Positions 47,469-60,543 are shown, counted from the first letter of the stretch. The stretch: 64,000 bases of DNA from Chlamydoabsidia padenii (GCA_025330725.1 JAIWND010000044.1:62001-126000), one strand, 5' to 3'. Made by a program: numbers and translations. The notes: a model not told the origin generated them from the sequence alone.

Positions 47469-48828
47469 CTATAATAATAAGGTTTGCAAGTTTTCATGTA
47501 AGATACTATCAGAAACAGATCCCATGACATGTGCTAATAGCTTTGTATCTGTAGCAACAGTGAAATGAACATAAATTTGTTTCTTTTCATTTCGATTCAA
47601 GGATTCGAAGCGTCGTTTGAAATAATCGGCGCCTGCCTGATAATCTAGCGATGGTCCTGTGTAATCTGGGAAATATTGGTCGAGAGGAGATCGAAGGATT
47701 TTGTATTTAAAAATATCCATCTTGTTGAGAAAGAGAATCATTGAAGTAGTAATAAACCAGTGTGAGTTGCAAATGGAGTCGAATAACATGAGTGCTTCGT
47801 ACATCTAAGTTACAGTATGAAAGAAAAAAAGGGGGGTCAATGTTGTCCGTGTGTGGGTGTATATCCTTTTACCTGGTTCTATATATAGACACATGTAATA
47901 ACAATCAATAATACAGGGAATGAATATATAAGTGAATTTTACATAAATTAAACCCCTTTTTTTGTTTTTCTCTTACCGAATCCTTGTCTTCAGCCAAACA
48001 ACAGTTATATCCACTGATGGCCACAACAAAAAGGACCGATGCCACGTTTTCAAAACAATGAATCCTTTTTCAAGCAATAAAGAAGGTTAGAAATGATGAT
48101 GATTCATAATGCAATTAAATTGAAAAAAAAGGGGGGGGCTTACCACTTTTTTCTTTCACTCCGTTGACCACCCACATCAAACATCCGATAGATCAATGAT
48201 TTGTTTTTGAAAGTGGTTTCCACAATACCTGTGGTTTTGATTCGACATTGAATAATATCTTGATCAGTGGGTATATAGTTGGTCTGGAATAATCTATCAA
48301 GCTGTTCATAGTAACTTGCATAATAGAAAAGGTATAAGAGAACGATGACTAATACCGACTTTGTTTTAAATTAACTTACTATTGTACATTATCATTCAAA
48401 GCAAAGGTATTTCCCAAAAGACAAGTATTCTTTATGCCTTGATCTTGCCAAAGAGATTGTAAAGGCACGAGATAGAGTTCAGGAAAAGGTTGATGTTTTT
48501 GTATGGTGGGCGGTTGTTCAAACAAGGGGACATATTTCCAATTGTCACTATTTTCCAAAGTCAAAGAGGCAAATTGCATGGCTTCCAATAGCAGTTGCAT
48601 GGCAGTGACAATATTTGAAAAGATGATCATTCGAAAGCCTTCACGTTCTGTTGTATTGAACCCAGCGGTATGTAGTAATCGCATTTGTTTCAGTACTGTG
48701 CTTTTGCCCGAATCTCCCGCGCCCAGTAGTAGGATTTTCACTTCCCGATTTAATCGTTTTTCATCCTGTTTAATTTGTTTGGCAATCTGTTTGTTTTTAC
48801 GGTTGGCGACACTGTGACTGATTCCCAT
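47469..48828 (-). CDS. Heterotrimeric G-protein alpha subunit, atypical
   Basis: Start at 48828 ([12 protein letters not shown]) puts Gly2 in an N-myristoylation context; the longer frame to 48966 is rejected. Motifs in order: P-loop GAGDSGKST (most G-alphas have GAGESGKST), helical domain, [14 protein letters not shown] with the catalytic Arg, [17 protein letters not shown] with the catalytic Gln, NKMDIFKYK for guanine, and TVATDT in place of TCATDT. The C-terminus ends ENLQTLLL, so the Cys at -4 that pertussis toxin modifies in Gi-type subunits is absent and receptor coupling may differ. The [15 protein letters not shown] junction is about three residues shorter than usual. Exon 1 is 48828-48380; about four exons follow, ending 47804-47469. 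Confidence 0.92.
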
Positions 48829-49476
48829 TTTTTTTCCCGTTAAATTAGGGTTGGTACCTGAGAATAAGTGTATTAGTAAGCAAATTAGGGGGGTCGAGTC
48901 GGTGGACGAGGTCTTACCGTGGGGAGAAGAAGAAGGAGAAGAAGAAGGGAAAAAACAGAGGGGCAATAAAGGAAAAGGAAATAAAAGAAAGCGATGAGAT
49001 TATTATTTTTTTGACAGACATTTTTTTAATGAAGATTGGTGGGACAAGAGTGGTAGCTGAACAAAAAAAAAAGTAAAATAAATGAAATGTATTGAAACTC
49101 CGGGATAGATGGGCTCTTCACCCATCATCGACCCTCACTCCCGAGTTCCTGGATTTTTTGGTTGCCAGGGTGCAAATCTAAAAATAGAAGAGTGGATTGG
49201 TTGGTTTTTGAACGATGAGCGGCAAAAAGTAGTGATGCCTTGTCATGAGGCCCCCGCCTTTTTTTTTGGTCCGCCTGTTGATCTCGTCGTTGATGATATC
49301 ATATGGATTTTTTTGTTCCCCGCAAAGGCTGGTTTTGAAATTGTTGAGAGAGTCGGTGCATTAAATTCTTATCGGGGAAAAGTAATTTGCACGTAATGAG
49401 CATACATGAAGTGTTTTTTATTATCAAAAAAGAGGGGGGGGGGAATAACTAAACTAGAGGAAGAAGAAGATGCAGA
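48829..49476. other. Intergenic between G-alpha and the Q-rich gene
   Basis: Upstream region of G-alpha. A 95-residue plus-strand frame (49109-49396) has no recognisable feature and no conserved-looking composition, so it is not called. Confidence 0.4.
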
Positions 49477-50154
49477 CTAATAGTAATGGATTTGTTTTTG
49501 TTTTTTCCAAGAGCCATTCCAGATAGGTGCATGAGGATTCAAGGTTTTTTGATGAAGATGATCGTCAGGAGGGTATTGATGATAAGTGTATTGGTAAGTA
49601 GATTGTTGTTGTTGATGATAATGATTTTGATGGTGATGATAATGTTGCTGCTGCTGCTGCTGTGGTTGAGGTGTTGGTGGTGTATAATAGCGTACGGGTC
49701 GAGGGGGAGATGTTTGTTGTTGTTGTCTAGAATGATAGTGTCGTAGAATTGGAGTAGTATTTTTCTTCTGTTGATGATGATGATAATGTTGCTGCTGCTG
49801 CTGTTGTTGTTGCTGGTGATGGTTATGATAATGGTATCTTTGTTGCTGTTGAAGAGGAGGAGAATAACTCCGATATGATGATGGTGGAACTGAAACTTTG
49901 TTGTTGTTATGGTGATGAGCATCTGCATCCCTCGGAAGTTTGACCCGACAGAGGACAGGCTGACCATTACATTCAGTCATGAATTCAACATATCCATTAT
50001 CCATTTTGACAGATTGGTGATGACTATGAGCAATAGTCAAATCAGGAGATGGGTTTGATAAAACAGTTGTTGTCGTAGGTGAAGCATTAGGAGTAGGTAA
50101 CATGGTAGAAGAACAAGTTTTCTCTATAGATTTACTACCATTTTTCTTCTTCTT

Positions 50155-50207
<53 letters not shown>

Positions 50208-51514
50208 CCACTTGTTGAGAAGAAAAATGAGCCCGTTCAAGTTGTTGGTACTTTTCTATTTGCTGTGAATGTTGTGTGACCAAATCCATATACCTTGCAT
50301 GTAATGCATTGTATTTTTCTACATCGTTGTTGTTTCGAGAAGCTAGATCCCGACTTTGCTGCATAAATTCTTGTTGTGCTCTTTCCAATGATAAAAGCCG
50401 GCGGTCCATTTGTTCCAAGGTATTGGTGCAAAGTTTTTGTTGTTCATTTACCATTTTCTCCAAAGCCACGTGTTGCTGCGGTGACACAAAAGTGTTTAAT
50501 TCTTGATGAAGGGTAGTGGTAATGATGTCCAAGATTTTAGCTTGAAGGGTATTCCATTGAGTAGTATACTAAGGGTAAAGTAAAAATAAAATAAAATGTT
50601 CTCCCTGCATTAGTATCCCATGTCTCTCCCTCTTTGAGTTTTTCTCTTTTCTTTAAAAAAGAGTATTTACCATATCCTCCTCCTCCATCTTGTTGTTTTC
50701 TTCTTGTGGTGATGGTGATGAGGTTGAATAAGGTGCTGACTGACTTGGTCTAGGGATGATATCTTGTTCATGACAATCATCTACCAAGGTTGTCAGATTC
50801 ATGGAGGATTGTGATGTTGCTTTGCGTAATAATAAAGATGATACTGGTCTGTCAAGATCAAAACAGTTGCTACTACTGTAATATATAAAAAAGAGAGAGA
50901 GAAATCATCAGTTGACTTGGCACCAAATAAAGGGGGTTCTTTTGTTTACCTTGTAGTATCGTCATCATGATAAGTTGGGGATGATTTGTTTGTCACTGCT
51001 GATTCATGCCGTGCTGCTGGTGGTGGGAGTAGTAGTTGTGATGGTGCTGCTGCTGCACAATAAGGTTCTTGCTATAAATGTAATATAAACACAAGAAAGG
51101 CAAATGTAAATAAGAAGTACTTCTTTTTTGCTTTGGTTTATTATAAATCCTACACATACCACCGAGCTTGGAGAGGAGAGATTCGAAGAGGAGTAGGACT
51201 GCAATAAAGAAGAGTAAGAGTATTAAAAAACATAATCAAGTTCATAAGAAGGAGAATGTGTCTCCTTGAAGTATTTAACACACTATACAACAATAGCAAC
51301 CCCCCCCTGAATATTGTTTTCTATTTTCATACTTACTTTATCAACAGGAGTGGTTAGAATGGTACTCTATTAAAAGAGAAGAAAAAAAAATGTTAAATAC
51401 ATAATTATATTTACTTGATATATATATATATATACTTACTTGTCTATAGTTGAGTCGAGGTGCGGTGGTGGTTGGGAAGGTACGATCGTAAGAGCGCATC
51501 TTGATACTTGTCAT
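49477..51514 (-). CDS. Gln/His-rich coiled-coil protein, hypothetical
   Basis: The main exon (from about 50570 to 49477) starts near YTTQWNTLQAKILDIITTTL and holds a coiled coil of about 100 residues (KMVNEQQKLCTNTLEQMDRR, LLSLERAQQEFMQQSRDLAS), a Gln run of about 20 (50158-50203) with Lys, and a His/Gln/Tyr-rich tail ending KKQKQIHYY. Upstream exons, some very short, run back to MTSIKMRSYDRTFPTTTAPR at 51514 and include an acidic EENNKMEEEDM and SATSQSSMNLTTLVDDC-like Ser-rich parts. Function unknown; the layout suggests a regulatory or scaffold protein. The upstream exon chain is less certain than the main exon. Confidence 0.6.
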
Positions 51515-51806
51515 TAACAACCTTTATATATCGTTGGTCTCTAAGATTGGGATGTGTGAAAGGTATATAGTTTCGTTATATGTATTTGTGGCGTTTTTGG
51601 GTATTTGAGGAGAAAGAAAAGTAAAAGAGAAGGGTAGCAATTATATTTTCTTTCAATCAACTTGCGGCTTTATGCTTCTTTTTTTCTATCTCAGCAACTT
51701 GATTAGCCACGTGCCTGGTGATTGATTGATTGCCTATTACCGGGGTTTGAAATGATTGGGGTCACCTTTTTCTCTCCTTTGAATGAATTTCCCCTGACCT
51801 TTTCTT

Positions 51807-51842
<36 letters not shown>

Positions 51843-51878
51843 CCTTTCTCTTCTCTTTACCATCATCTAACTTGGATC

Positions 51879-54800
51879 ATGTCCATGTTTCTTTCAAAGT
51901 TTTTAACTGGAAGAAACAATAGCAAATCCAAACTTGAACACTTGATCCAGTCGTGGACAAGTATACAAAAATACTATGAAACGGCAGCAGGTAAACTAAC
52001 TATATTGATAAAAGAGTTTATAATCCACACCCCTTAACTTACCTTATATATATGGATTAGATGCTTTGAAGGATGCAGTAGATTTGACACCCATACCTAC
52101 AGCACTACAAAACATTATCAAGTTGATACAAGCCGAAGAATTGGAATACGAACGTGTAAATGATACCCTTGAAACAGGTCCTTGTTTGGAATATCTACTT
52201 CAAAGGCGTGTACTTGAAGAACTCGTGGAATTCGCCAAGGTTGATGTAAGTTGGAACTTTTTTTATAACAAAAAAAAAGGAATGTCTTGTCCCCTAACCC
52301 CCTTCTCATCTCTCTACTCTATAGACCCCTTTTGGTATGCGTATTCATTGCCTACGGTTTTTCTGTAGTCTGGTCATCAATGTCCATGCCCAACTTTTAC
52401 CAGAACGTGCAGTTCATGTCCCTCTACAAAAACTCATCACATCGTGTCATCGCCTGATCGCTCACCATTATGAGCAATTAGAATTGGATCCCGATGCTTG
52501 CTCTGAAGAACGTCATGCGGCTATTGCGGAACTCTCATTGGAACTGGTCAAATTGATGCATGGTGTATTTGCTCATTTTAAAGGCACCAATGCGGCTCTT
52601 ATGGATCTGTTTTTTGAGCGTGGTTGGTGTCGTGGTCTGGGTGAAAATGTCTGGCGTAGTGGCAAAGATGGCAAAACATGTCACAAGCGTCGTGAAAGTT
52701 TGGATGAAAAGATTCAATGGAACATGTTTTTAATGGCAAGTTGGTAGTCTCCTATAAACAAAAAGAATGAATGAATGAATAAAACTCACTCGTATCTTTT
52801 TTTTTTTTTTGATAGCCACGATTTGATATGTTTACTCATCTGATTGACTTTATGAATATCCCCGGTGAAACTGGTGAAATCGCAAGAGAAGCCATCTTGT
52901 TTGCTCTACGTCTATTGGAAGGTGACCCTGAATATGTATGTTATATTGTGGAATATTCTGGATTATGTGAAGTTATGGTAATTATAATATCCCCCTCCCT
53001 CCCTCATCTTGTAATATATAAGGAGAATCCTTCTTTCCCTGCTTGTGATTTAACGTTTTCGTCTTGTCTTGGATTAATTAGGCAGAACGATTGGCTCTAC
53101 TATTTGCCATGTTACCCAAAAATATGGGCGCATTCACCATCGCCAGCAATAATCGCGTGGTGCCTGTACGTCCACCTAAACGACGGATCCAATTTTCGAT
53201 TCCGGCCATGATCACCAACAACAGTCTGATGATCACCGTCAATGCACACAACAGTTTCCGACGAAAACGAAGAAAGAAGAGCCCATTCGATACCAACTTT
53301 ATCCGGACACTTGAAAACACACGGGACGGGGAAATGCTCGTGGATACATTTTATAGTTTTTGGGAATACTTGAATGATGTGGCTCGAGTGGCAGACAAAC
53401 GTCTGATGACGGCTCTAATGGCACAATTGACAACAAGTCTTTGGCATCCTGTGGTATGTACGGCTCTCAGCTCACCTTCCATCGAGGGAGCCACGGCGGC
53501 GACGGCTTATACTACGGAAATGATACGAAGTCTCACCGATCAATCTCTACTACATGCTTTTTTGGTCGTCTTGGTGGGTGAAGAAGGTGGGGTGGGTAAG
53601 GATCTGGAACCTGAAATCAAGCCTGTGACTTCCTCCTCTTTGCATGAACTTGAAGAAGACGATGATGACGATGATGATGGAGACGAAGATGATGACGATG
53701 ATGATGACAGCAAGAAAAACTCGATTATAACCACGTCAATTGACGACGATTTGACTTTGCGGGTGTTATTAATCCATCGAATCAATGCGGATGATAAAGA
53801 TCTCTCTTTAGCGACTTTACGACTATTTGATACGATGCTGGAAACTTATAATCAATTTGTTATTTACAACCTGGTATTGCGCAATTATGTGGATATTGGA
53901 CCTGATGGTGAATATGTGACAACAACACCTGCTTCTACAACTACTACCAATTCGTCGGTCATCACTACTGAAATGTCTAATGAATCCATATTGTCTGACG
54001 ATAGCAAAACGGTCAACTCAAACGATGAATTCACTATGGCTCGTGATTCTAACAACAAGGAAAACAAGACGGATAAAGTCAGATGGCTAGTGGAAAGGTA
54101 ATGATGAAAGGAGGGGGGAGGGAATGATACATGAATCTAATGACATCTTCTTTTTATTCTTTTTAGAGTCCTATCATTATTACCATTGGAAGATGAATTG
54201 GAAAGGATGAAAAGTCCCGCACTATCAACAATGATAACTCAACCTGGTGTCGGACAACAACAACAACCTACAACTCACAACAATGGACAACAACAGCAAC
54301 AAGTAGTGGTACCTGGAAACAGCTACGACGATTACTTTCATGAAGCCAGGGAACGATTCCAATACGGTGTACTGGCTCGCAGTTTTTGGCAAACTCCCTA
54401 CCCCCCCGTCAAGAATCGACAAGACGTGGAAAGGGAAACCGAAGATCGTAAAGGACGACCCAAGCGACCTAAAAGTATGGTGGTAGGACGAGAAGCAGCT
54501 AGACTGATGAATACCTTGTCTCCCTCCTCACATTTATCAACTAACGATCAAGACGATCTGATCAAGCGGTGCTCCAATTATGAAGGTCTCTTTTTACATC
54601 GACTTTTTGATCTCTTTGCCAAAATGTTGGAATCTAGCATGGAACAAAACCTGTTGGTCACCAGTATATTACAGAAAATAGCAGGTATGGTGGATCGACG
54701 TGTGGATGGTGTGATTTGTGATTGGCGGGCGATCCGTGTAGGTGAAGATGGTTCGCTGTATGGAGGCGTGTGGACTTTACCTACAACCACCACTAAAACT

Positions 54801-55441
54801 CGACGAAGCCTGTATGCTTTATTGGAACAAGTCACTTTTGAAGCACTCAAACGGGCTCAATTGGTACCCAACTTTGAAACAAGGATCTCTTTGGCCAAGA
54901 AACGTGGTGTATCTTCCGTATCAGACAATACAATGTATTATCAACAACAGCAACAACAACAACAACGATCATCACCCCCACTTCATTTATCACCTTCTCA
55001 GTCAACACCTCGGGAATCCACTCACTTTTCTAACAAGGGACTTGTCAAACAACCTAGTTTCTCACATCTTGTTTTTCACAACAGTAGTAAACACAATACA
55101 CCTTTACCCAGTCCATCCAAATCAGCCATCACTTCGCCCACAAACAATGAACCAGACACAACCATCACATCACCTACTACTACTACTGATACCAAAATGT
55201 TACCCGCCCGATTGGATCTTTCCACCACGACTTTACAACAAAACAACAATGACACCACAATATCATCACCTTCCGCCCTCTTCTTCCAACAAAAAGCCAA
55301 TGCAACACCTGTGACGATGACCAATCCATTTGCCAAATTGTCCAACTTTGTCCATGCTTATATTGTCCTTCAAGAATTTTGTAAAGAAATTGCAGCAGTG
55401 ATTCTTGTCCGTCATGCCACTGATCATCCTTCTGATGAATC

Positions 55442-55482
<41 letters not shown>

Positions 55483-55724
55483 GACCGACGGGTGGTAGTA
55501 GTTTATCATCAGCAGCTGCCATGATGACTCGACAAAAGATGATGGCGGCTTGGCATCAAGATCAATATTACGTCCCAACATCACTTTACTCGCCTATTAC
55601 TTCACCTATTACTGATGATCGGAAATGGAAACAACGCATGTCGGTAGCTACAATGTCTACCACTTGGGATTGGAGGAATGGGTTGGATCCTATTGATGAA
55701 ACTCGGCCCAACTTACCTCTTTAG
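51879..55724 (+). CDS. FHIP family protein (FTS-Hook-interacting; RAI16-like)
   Basis: Starts MSMFLSKFLTGRNNSKSKLE, then LKDAVDLTPIPTALQNIIKL, LEYLLQRRVLEELVEFA, the conserved block TPFGMRIHCLRFFCSLVINV followed by LLPERAVHVPLQKLI, then ETGEIAREAILFALRLLEGD. A second conserved part is FVIYNLVLRNYVDIG. In fungi FHIP joins Hook and FTS and links early endosomes to dynein. About six exons. Two low-complexity inserts: an Asp/Glu run (53655-53710) and Gln/Ser/Thr-rich stretches in the C-terminal third (54930-55480). The C-terminus (WDWRNGLDPIDETRPNLPL) is encoded by one long exon from about 54170. Confidence 0.88.
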
Positions 55725-55883
55725 CTTATTATTATTATTAGTATATCTATTATTATTAACTGATGTTTATGAATATGTAAAACTTTTTTTTATGCAAATC
55801 GGGGATTAGTCACATGTGGAGTTGACATCATTTTTGAAGTCAATGCTTACGTCCTTTCTTTCTTTCTCTTTGTCCTATTTAAT

Positions 55884-57935
55884 ATGATATCTGGTATTCT
55901 ATTACTTCCTTTAGAACTGTTAGTCCATCTAAATCAATATATTCATAGTACAAAGGATCGCTATGAACTATGTCTTGTGAATCATTCCATGTATGATTTC
56001 TTTCGAGACCATATCTTCTACACCATACAATTTCATTCTCCCGAACAAGTGGCTAACACTTGTCGACGTTTATCTGAGAAACCTCGCATGTTTAACCAGA
56101 TTCGTCAAATTTCTATCAATACGAACTATGCTCCTACTTGTCCTTACAGTACTTTTTTGAGATACTGTCCTAATCTTGAACAGTTGACCCTCGGTGAACA
56201 TTTTTGGACTCCTGTCAATGATGATGATGATGACGATGATGATACTAGCAATGATACTTGGGATGAAATGCTGGTGGATTTAGATGAATATCTTTTAATG
56301 ACTCGATTGATGGTGCTTGATGTAGATTGTAAAAGGGCGTATGGTGTGGATGACCTCTTCCCATTATTGATGAAATGTCCTCATTTGAAAATTTTGAAAC
56401 TGCGATCACTCTTATGGTTGACAATGCCGACAGATATTGAGCGAGTACATCAACTATGCCCTGGTTTAACAACACTATTACTCGATCATCAACATGCCAT
56501 TCCCAATCTGACAGATGATCTACCACCCACCACAACAACATTACCAATTGAAGAACAAACTCGATTGACTATGCGACATTTGGATTTTTTCCATGAGGGA
56601 CTTTGGGATGATTTTGTACCTTGGCTCCACTATATTGCATGCCACTATCCACATTTACGAACACTAAAGATTAGTATGGAACCAAGCTGGTTTACTGCCA
56701 GTTCTCAACAACAACCATCGGATACGCTTCATGTTGGTCAATTGAATCATGCTGTGCGACAGCTGGTCCACTCCTGCAAAAAGCTTGAATCTGTGAGCTT
56801 CAATCGAGTGTGGTGGGCCAAGGATTTCTTCAAGTGTCGAATCAATCATCATCAACAAGAGGTGATGGTACCACTTCAACAAGTGACATTACTGGGTCAT
56901 GATGATAGTGCAGTTTATTATACTACACGATGGTGGGAAGAGATCGACAAGACATTTCATTTGTTTACAGTGTCCGATGGTGCTCATGTTCAATCCTTGA
57001 CAATATCAATGCAACCACAACCTTATTTTAAGCCCCTCCGATTGGCTCATGCTTTGGTTCAGCTGAATCTAGTGGCGCCTGATCATCAAAGAAGCAAAAA
57101 GATTGATCCTCGGTTCTTCTTGACTATTTGTCCTTCTTTACTGTCTCTGGTCATCACAGGTGGGTTGGTGACCCTTGATCATGATCAACATTTATCCATG
57201 CCCCAACAGCATTTGTTAACAAGATTCAGTCTCTGCAAGTGTTTTTTTACAAATGCAATACTTGCCTCTATGGCGCGACTCTGTCCTGTCTTACGTACAT
57301 TGACAATGACCGCGTGTACATTGGAAGAAGAAGAAGAAGAAGAGGAGGGAAAAAACAAGATGACCTCGGTTCAGCTAATGTTCCCACACCATGTTTTTTC
57401 TTTAATCGAATTGAACCAAGTGCGTATGTCTGGTGGTATGAGTAGGAGGCTTCGTCCAATTGAATTCATTACGATCAGTCGGCATCATACGACAGGATCA
57501 GCACCTACACTTACTTTAATTCCCCGGTATTATATTCCCAATCCACATATTTTACCTACTCGAGCAAGTATGAAACGTTTGGCAGCCAGTGGTGGACCTT
57601 ATCAACATAAAACCCAATCTTTTAAAGTCACCTTGATGCGTTATCGTTATCGAAACGATTATGATGATATCGATTCACCACCTATTGAAACCATCGTTTC
57701 AGTTAAATGTTTATCTCATCGAGAAGTGGCCTATTATCAACAACAAGCAGGTGTACCACTTTTAGGCACAGTCACAGACTCTTGGAAGAAACAAAGAAGG
57801 TTAAAAGACTATGATGATAATAGGCAAATGGAAAAGGATATAGGACAGAAACATCAAACTATGGGTGGACATATTTTGGTGAATGTCTATGGTGTTGCTG
57901 GACTCAATGTGAATGGGAAATGGCTAGTGTTGTGA
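55884..57935 (+). CDS. F-box / leucine-rich repeat protein
   Basis: Intronless, 683 residues. An F-box is at the N-terminus (LLPLELLVHLNQYIHSTKDR, YELCLVNHSMYDFFRDHIFY). About eight irregular Leu-rich repeats follow (CPNLEQLTLGEHFW, CPHLKILKLRSLLWL, CKKLESVSFNRVWW, CPVLRTLTMTACTLE). An Asp-rich insert lies at 56215-56245. Such proteins serve as substrate receptors of SCF ubiquitin ligases. The target is unknown. Confidence 0.8.
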   Translation: MISGILLLPLELLVHLNQYIHSTKDRYELCLVNHSMYDFFRDHIFYTIQFHSPEQVANTCRRLSEKPRMFNQIRQISINTNYAPTCPYSTFLRYCPNLEQLTLGEHFWTPVNDDDDDDDDTSNDTWDEMLVDLDEYLLMTRLMVLDVDCKRAYGVDDLFPLLMKCPHLKILKLRSLLWLTMPTDIERVHQLCPGLTTLLLDHQHAIPNLTDDLPPTTTTLPIEEQTRLTMRHLDFFHEGLWDDFVPWLHYIACHYPHLRTLKISMEPSWFTASSQQQPSDTLHVGQLNHAVRQLVHSCKKLESVSFNRVWWAKDFFKCRINHHQQEVMVPLQQVTLLGHDDSAVYYTTRWWEEIDKTFHLFTVSDGAHVQSLTISMQPQPYFKPLRLAHALVQLNLVAPDHQRSKKIDPRFFLTICPSLLSLVITGGLVTLDHDQHLSMPQQHLLTRFSLCKCFFTNAILASMARLCPVLRTLTMTACTLEEEEEEEEGKNKMTSVQLMFPHHVFSLIELNQVRMSGGMSRRLRPIEFITISRHHTTGSAPTLTLIPRYYIPNPHILPTRASMKRLAASGGPYQHKTQSFKVTLMRYRYRNDYDDIDSPPIETIVSVKCLSHREVAYYQQQAGVPLLGTVTDSWKKQRRLKDYDDNRQMEKDIGQKHQTMGGHILVNVYGVAGLNVNGKWLVL

Positions 57936-58169
57936 TACATACATATTTCAATTAATAAAAAATACAAAAGGTCAGAATTGAGGTTTGAAGATGATTTGAA
58001 ATTCATGCAAAGAGAATCCGGTAGATTACGATAAAGTGTGTTATCCAAACTGACCTTCTTCTTCTTCTTTTATGATCATAGAGGATAATAGAGGGAGTTG
58101 TTAGTGCTTGTATGTGATTAGTCCAATAGAGTATATATAATATATGTCGTCTTTTATTATCAAAGTTAA

Positions 58170-59571
58170 TTATAATTTGGATTCTAAACTATCTACAATA
58201 TTAAAAAAAGTATGAATGGCCTGGACCAGATCATCCACCTGGGAGATCGTATTATGACCATGTAAACAAATGCGCACGCGTTCTTGACCTTTGGGTACAG
58301 TAGGAGAGCAAATAGGTTTGACGATGAATCCACGTTGGTTCAGATACAAAGCCAAGGCACGCACAGGAGTATTCCCATTCAGTACCACACCTTGGATAGG
58401 ACTATTGGATGGTAAAAGATTACCGGTAGGTAAACAGATAGAGTTACGGAATCGACGAGTGATTTGATGTAAATGATCTTGTGTCTAATAAAACAACATG
58501 TTAGTATTTTATATATAAAAAGTTGACTTTTTTTTAATTACCTTTTTCGTTTCACCTGATTCCAGTTGCTTATACGCAGTTTGAATTAATGCTAAACTAC
58601 TGTAGGACATAAAGGTAGAATATATCATAGGGCGGGCATAATTGATGAGGTACTGTCGTAATGTTTCAGATCCAAGAATGGCAGCTACATTATAATAGAA
58701 AGAGAGAGAAAGAGATTTAACCCCCTGTTTTCCTTGACCTACTTTTTATACCTACCTCCATTGCTGGCCAATGCTTTACTAAATGTATGTAATCGCGCAA
58801 ATACCATGTTTTCCAATCCCAATTGTGATACAAGTCCCCGTCCGCAATCACCATAAACACCTGTTGCATGAGCCTATATATATCAAAAAACAGAAGTGTA
58901 TCAATTAGGATCCACCCCCCCCCTTAATGATAACTACTACTTTTTTTTATTACCTCATCCACGATCAAAAATCCATTTTCACCATGAGGCCAGTAAGAGC
59001 GTAAAAGTTGTACAATTTCCACAAGAGGTGCAACGTCACCATCCATCGAATAAACTGTTTCCACTGCTACAAACACATTCTGTTTGGTATGTTTCAAAGA
59101 TTCCAGGTGTCGCGCCAGATCAGTGACGTCCGAGTGAGCAAAAGATAACCGTTTACCAGCGCGAGAGATCCGCATTCCTTCGTGAACACTGGCATGGACC
59201 AAAGCATCATACAGAATAACATCTCCTACCTGAGGCACGGTACTAAACAATCCAGCATTGGCGTCAAACCCAGAATTAAACACCAGTGCGGTGGGTGCGC
59301 CATGGAAATCCGCAATCCGTTGTTCCAATGCTTGTACATAGGCCGAATTGCCATCCAATAGTCGTGAACCAGTTGAGCCCAAGATCTGATCCATCGAGTG
59401 GAGTTCGTTAAGGTAATCCTGTCGCATCGTTTGACTGGTAGCCCACCCTAGAAAATCATTGGACGAGAAATCAATACTGTTGGTAGGATTGACTACGAGT
59501 CGTCGTAATTTGGCGATCTTTTGGCGTTTATTCAATATGGTCTGCATTTGTTGTTCCAAAGGAGTGGTCAT
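58170..59571 (-). CDS. 8-amino-7-oxononanoate synthase (BioF-like), peroxisomal SKL end
   Basis: Starts MTTPLEQQMQTILNKRQKIA (59571); exon 1 ends at 58954 with FLIVDE|, and about three further exons follow. Alpha-oxoamine synthase landmarks are FSSNDFLGW, GSTGSRLLDGNSAYVQALEQ, LVFNSGFDAN, AHATGVYGDCGRG, and TFSKALASNGAAILG with the PLP Lys. It condenses pimeloyl-CoA and alanine in biotin synthesis. The last residues are ESKL-stop, a canonical PTS1, as reported for fungal BioF. ALAS and KBL are relatives, but there is no mitochondrial leader and the length (about 400) fits AONS. Confidence 0.88.
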
Positions 59572-60543
59572 GGTGATATCAATAAAGAAAAAAGAAAAAA
59601 GAGAAGAGAAGAAGAAAGAAAAAGGGGAAAGCGATCCCCAATGGATGGGAGTCGGGGGTTTTTGTGTTTCACCGCATCTCAACTCCGATACCAGGCCCAC
59701 ACACACTGAAACAGACGAGTGGACCCATCGGAACCATTCTTTTATTGAAGGATTATTTTGATGGATTGTGATACAAAATCTTTTAATGTAAGATAAGCTT
59801 TTCACGAACCAGTAGGATGCCTTGTTGTATGGATAGTTTGCAGGAGCAACTTTTTCTGTTGGGGGTGGGGGTCCATTGTTCCATGCAACATCATTCAAAC
59901 CCCGACTTGACATTCACAGAGACAGTTTATCCATAGAAGACATCTTTTGGAAAGAAGGAGGGACCCCTGATAAATGTACATAGTATATAGTTGGACCATT
60001 GTGAAGGTATGTCGTGATACCGCCTGCTCAGTTATCTGATCACTTATTACTGAATTGTGGATACATACCGCTACATTTGTCTCCCCTCCTTACTCTCCTG
60101 AAATCAATCCAACGAACAATTCTGGTGCAAGGTGGAATATTTGATCAATAGAGAAGCATCGTTGGACTCTTATACGCTATTTTCAAGAATGTCCGACACT
60201 TGCAATATGATAACTCAAAGGATTTACTGGTCTTACTTCACTTTTATTGACTATCTCAATGGAAACATCACAAGATGTTAGGCGAAAATAGAATCATGTA
60301 TATCAAAGTCATATAAAGGAAATACAATAGAAAGAAAAAGTAACAGGTACGAAATCACACATACGGATAAAAAGGTACCGAGGCTGATTGCATGATATCA
60401 AGAATTGAAATTAATTTTAATTCAAATACCGCCTCAACTTTTTTAATTAATTAAACAAATATCATCAAGACTTTATTGAAAAAAGGATTATATGTTACAC
60501 TACCATGATACTGAAGTAAAAGCTACAGGTCTTCTTTTCTTTT
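59572..60543. other. Intergenic between ADH and AONS genes
   Basis: No gene supported. Includes a GA-rich stretch (about 59585-59625) just 5' of the AONS start and AT-rich sequence beyond 60400. Confidence 0.4.

Noticed and set aside
48829..48966. N-terminal extension of G-alpha from the upstream Met
   Set aside because: It would bury the MGxxxS myristoylation start that the family uses.
49109..49396. 95-residue plus-strand ORF
   Set aside because: No domain, no codon or composition signal, and it lies in the upstream region of the G-alpha gene.
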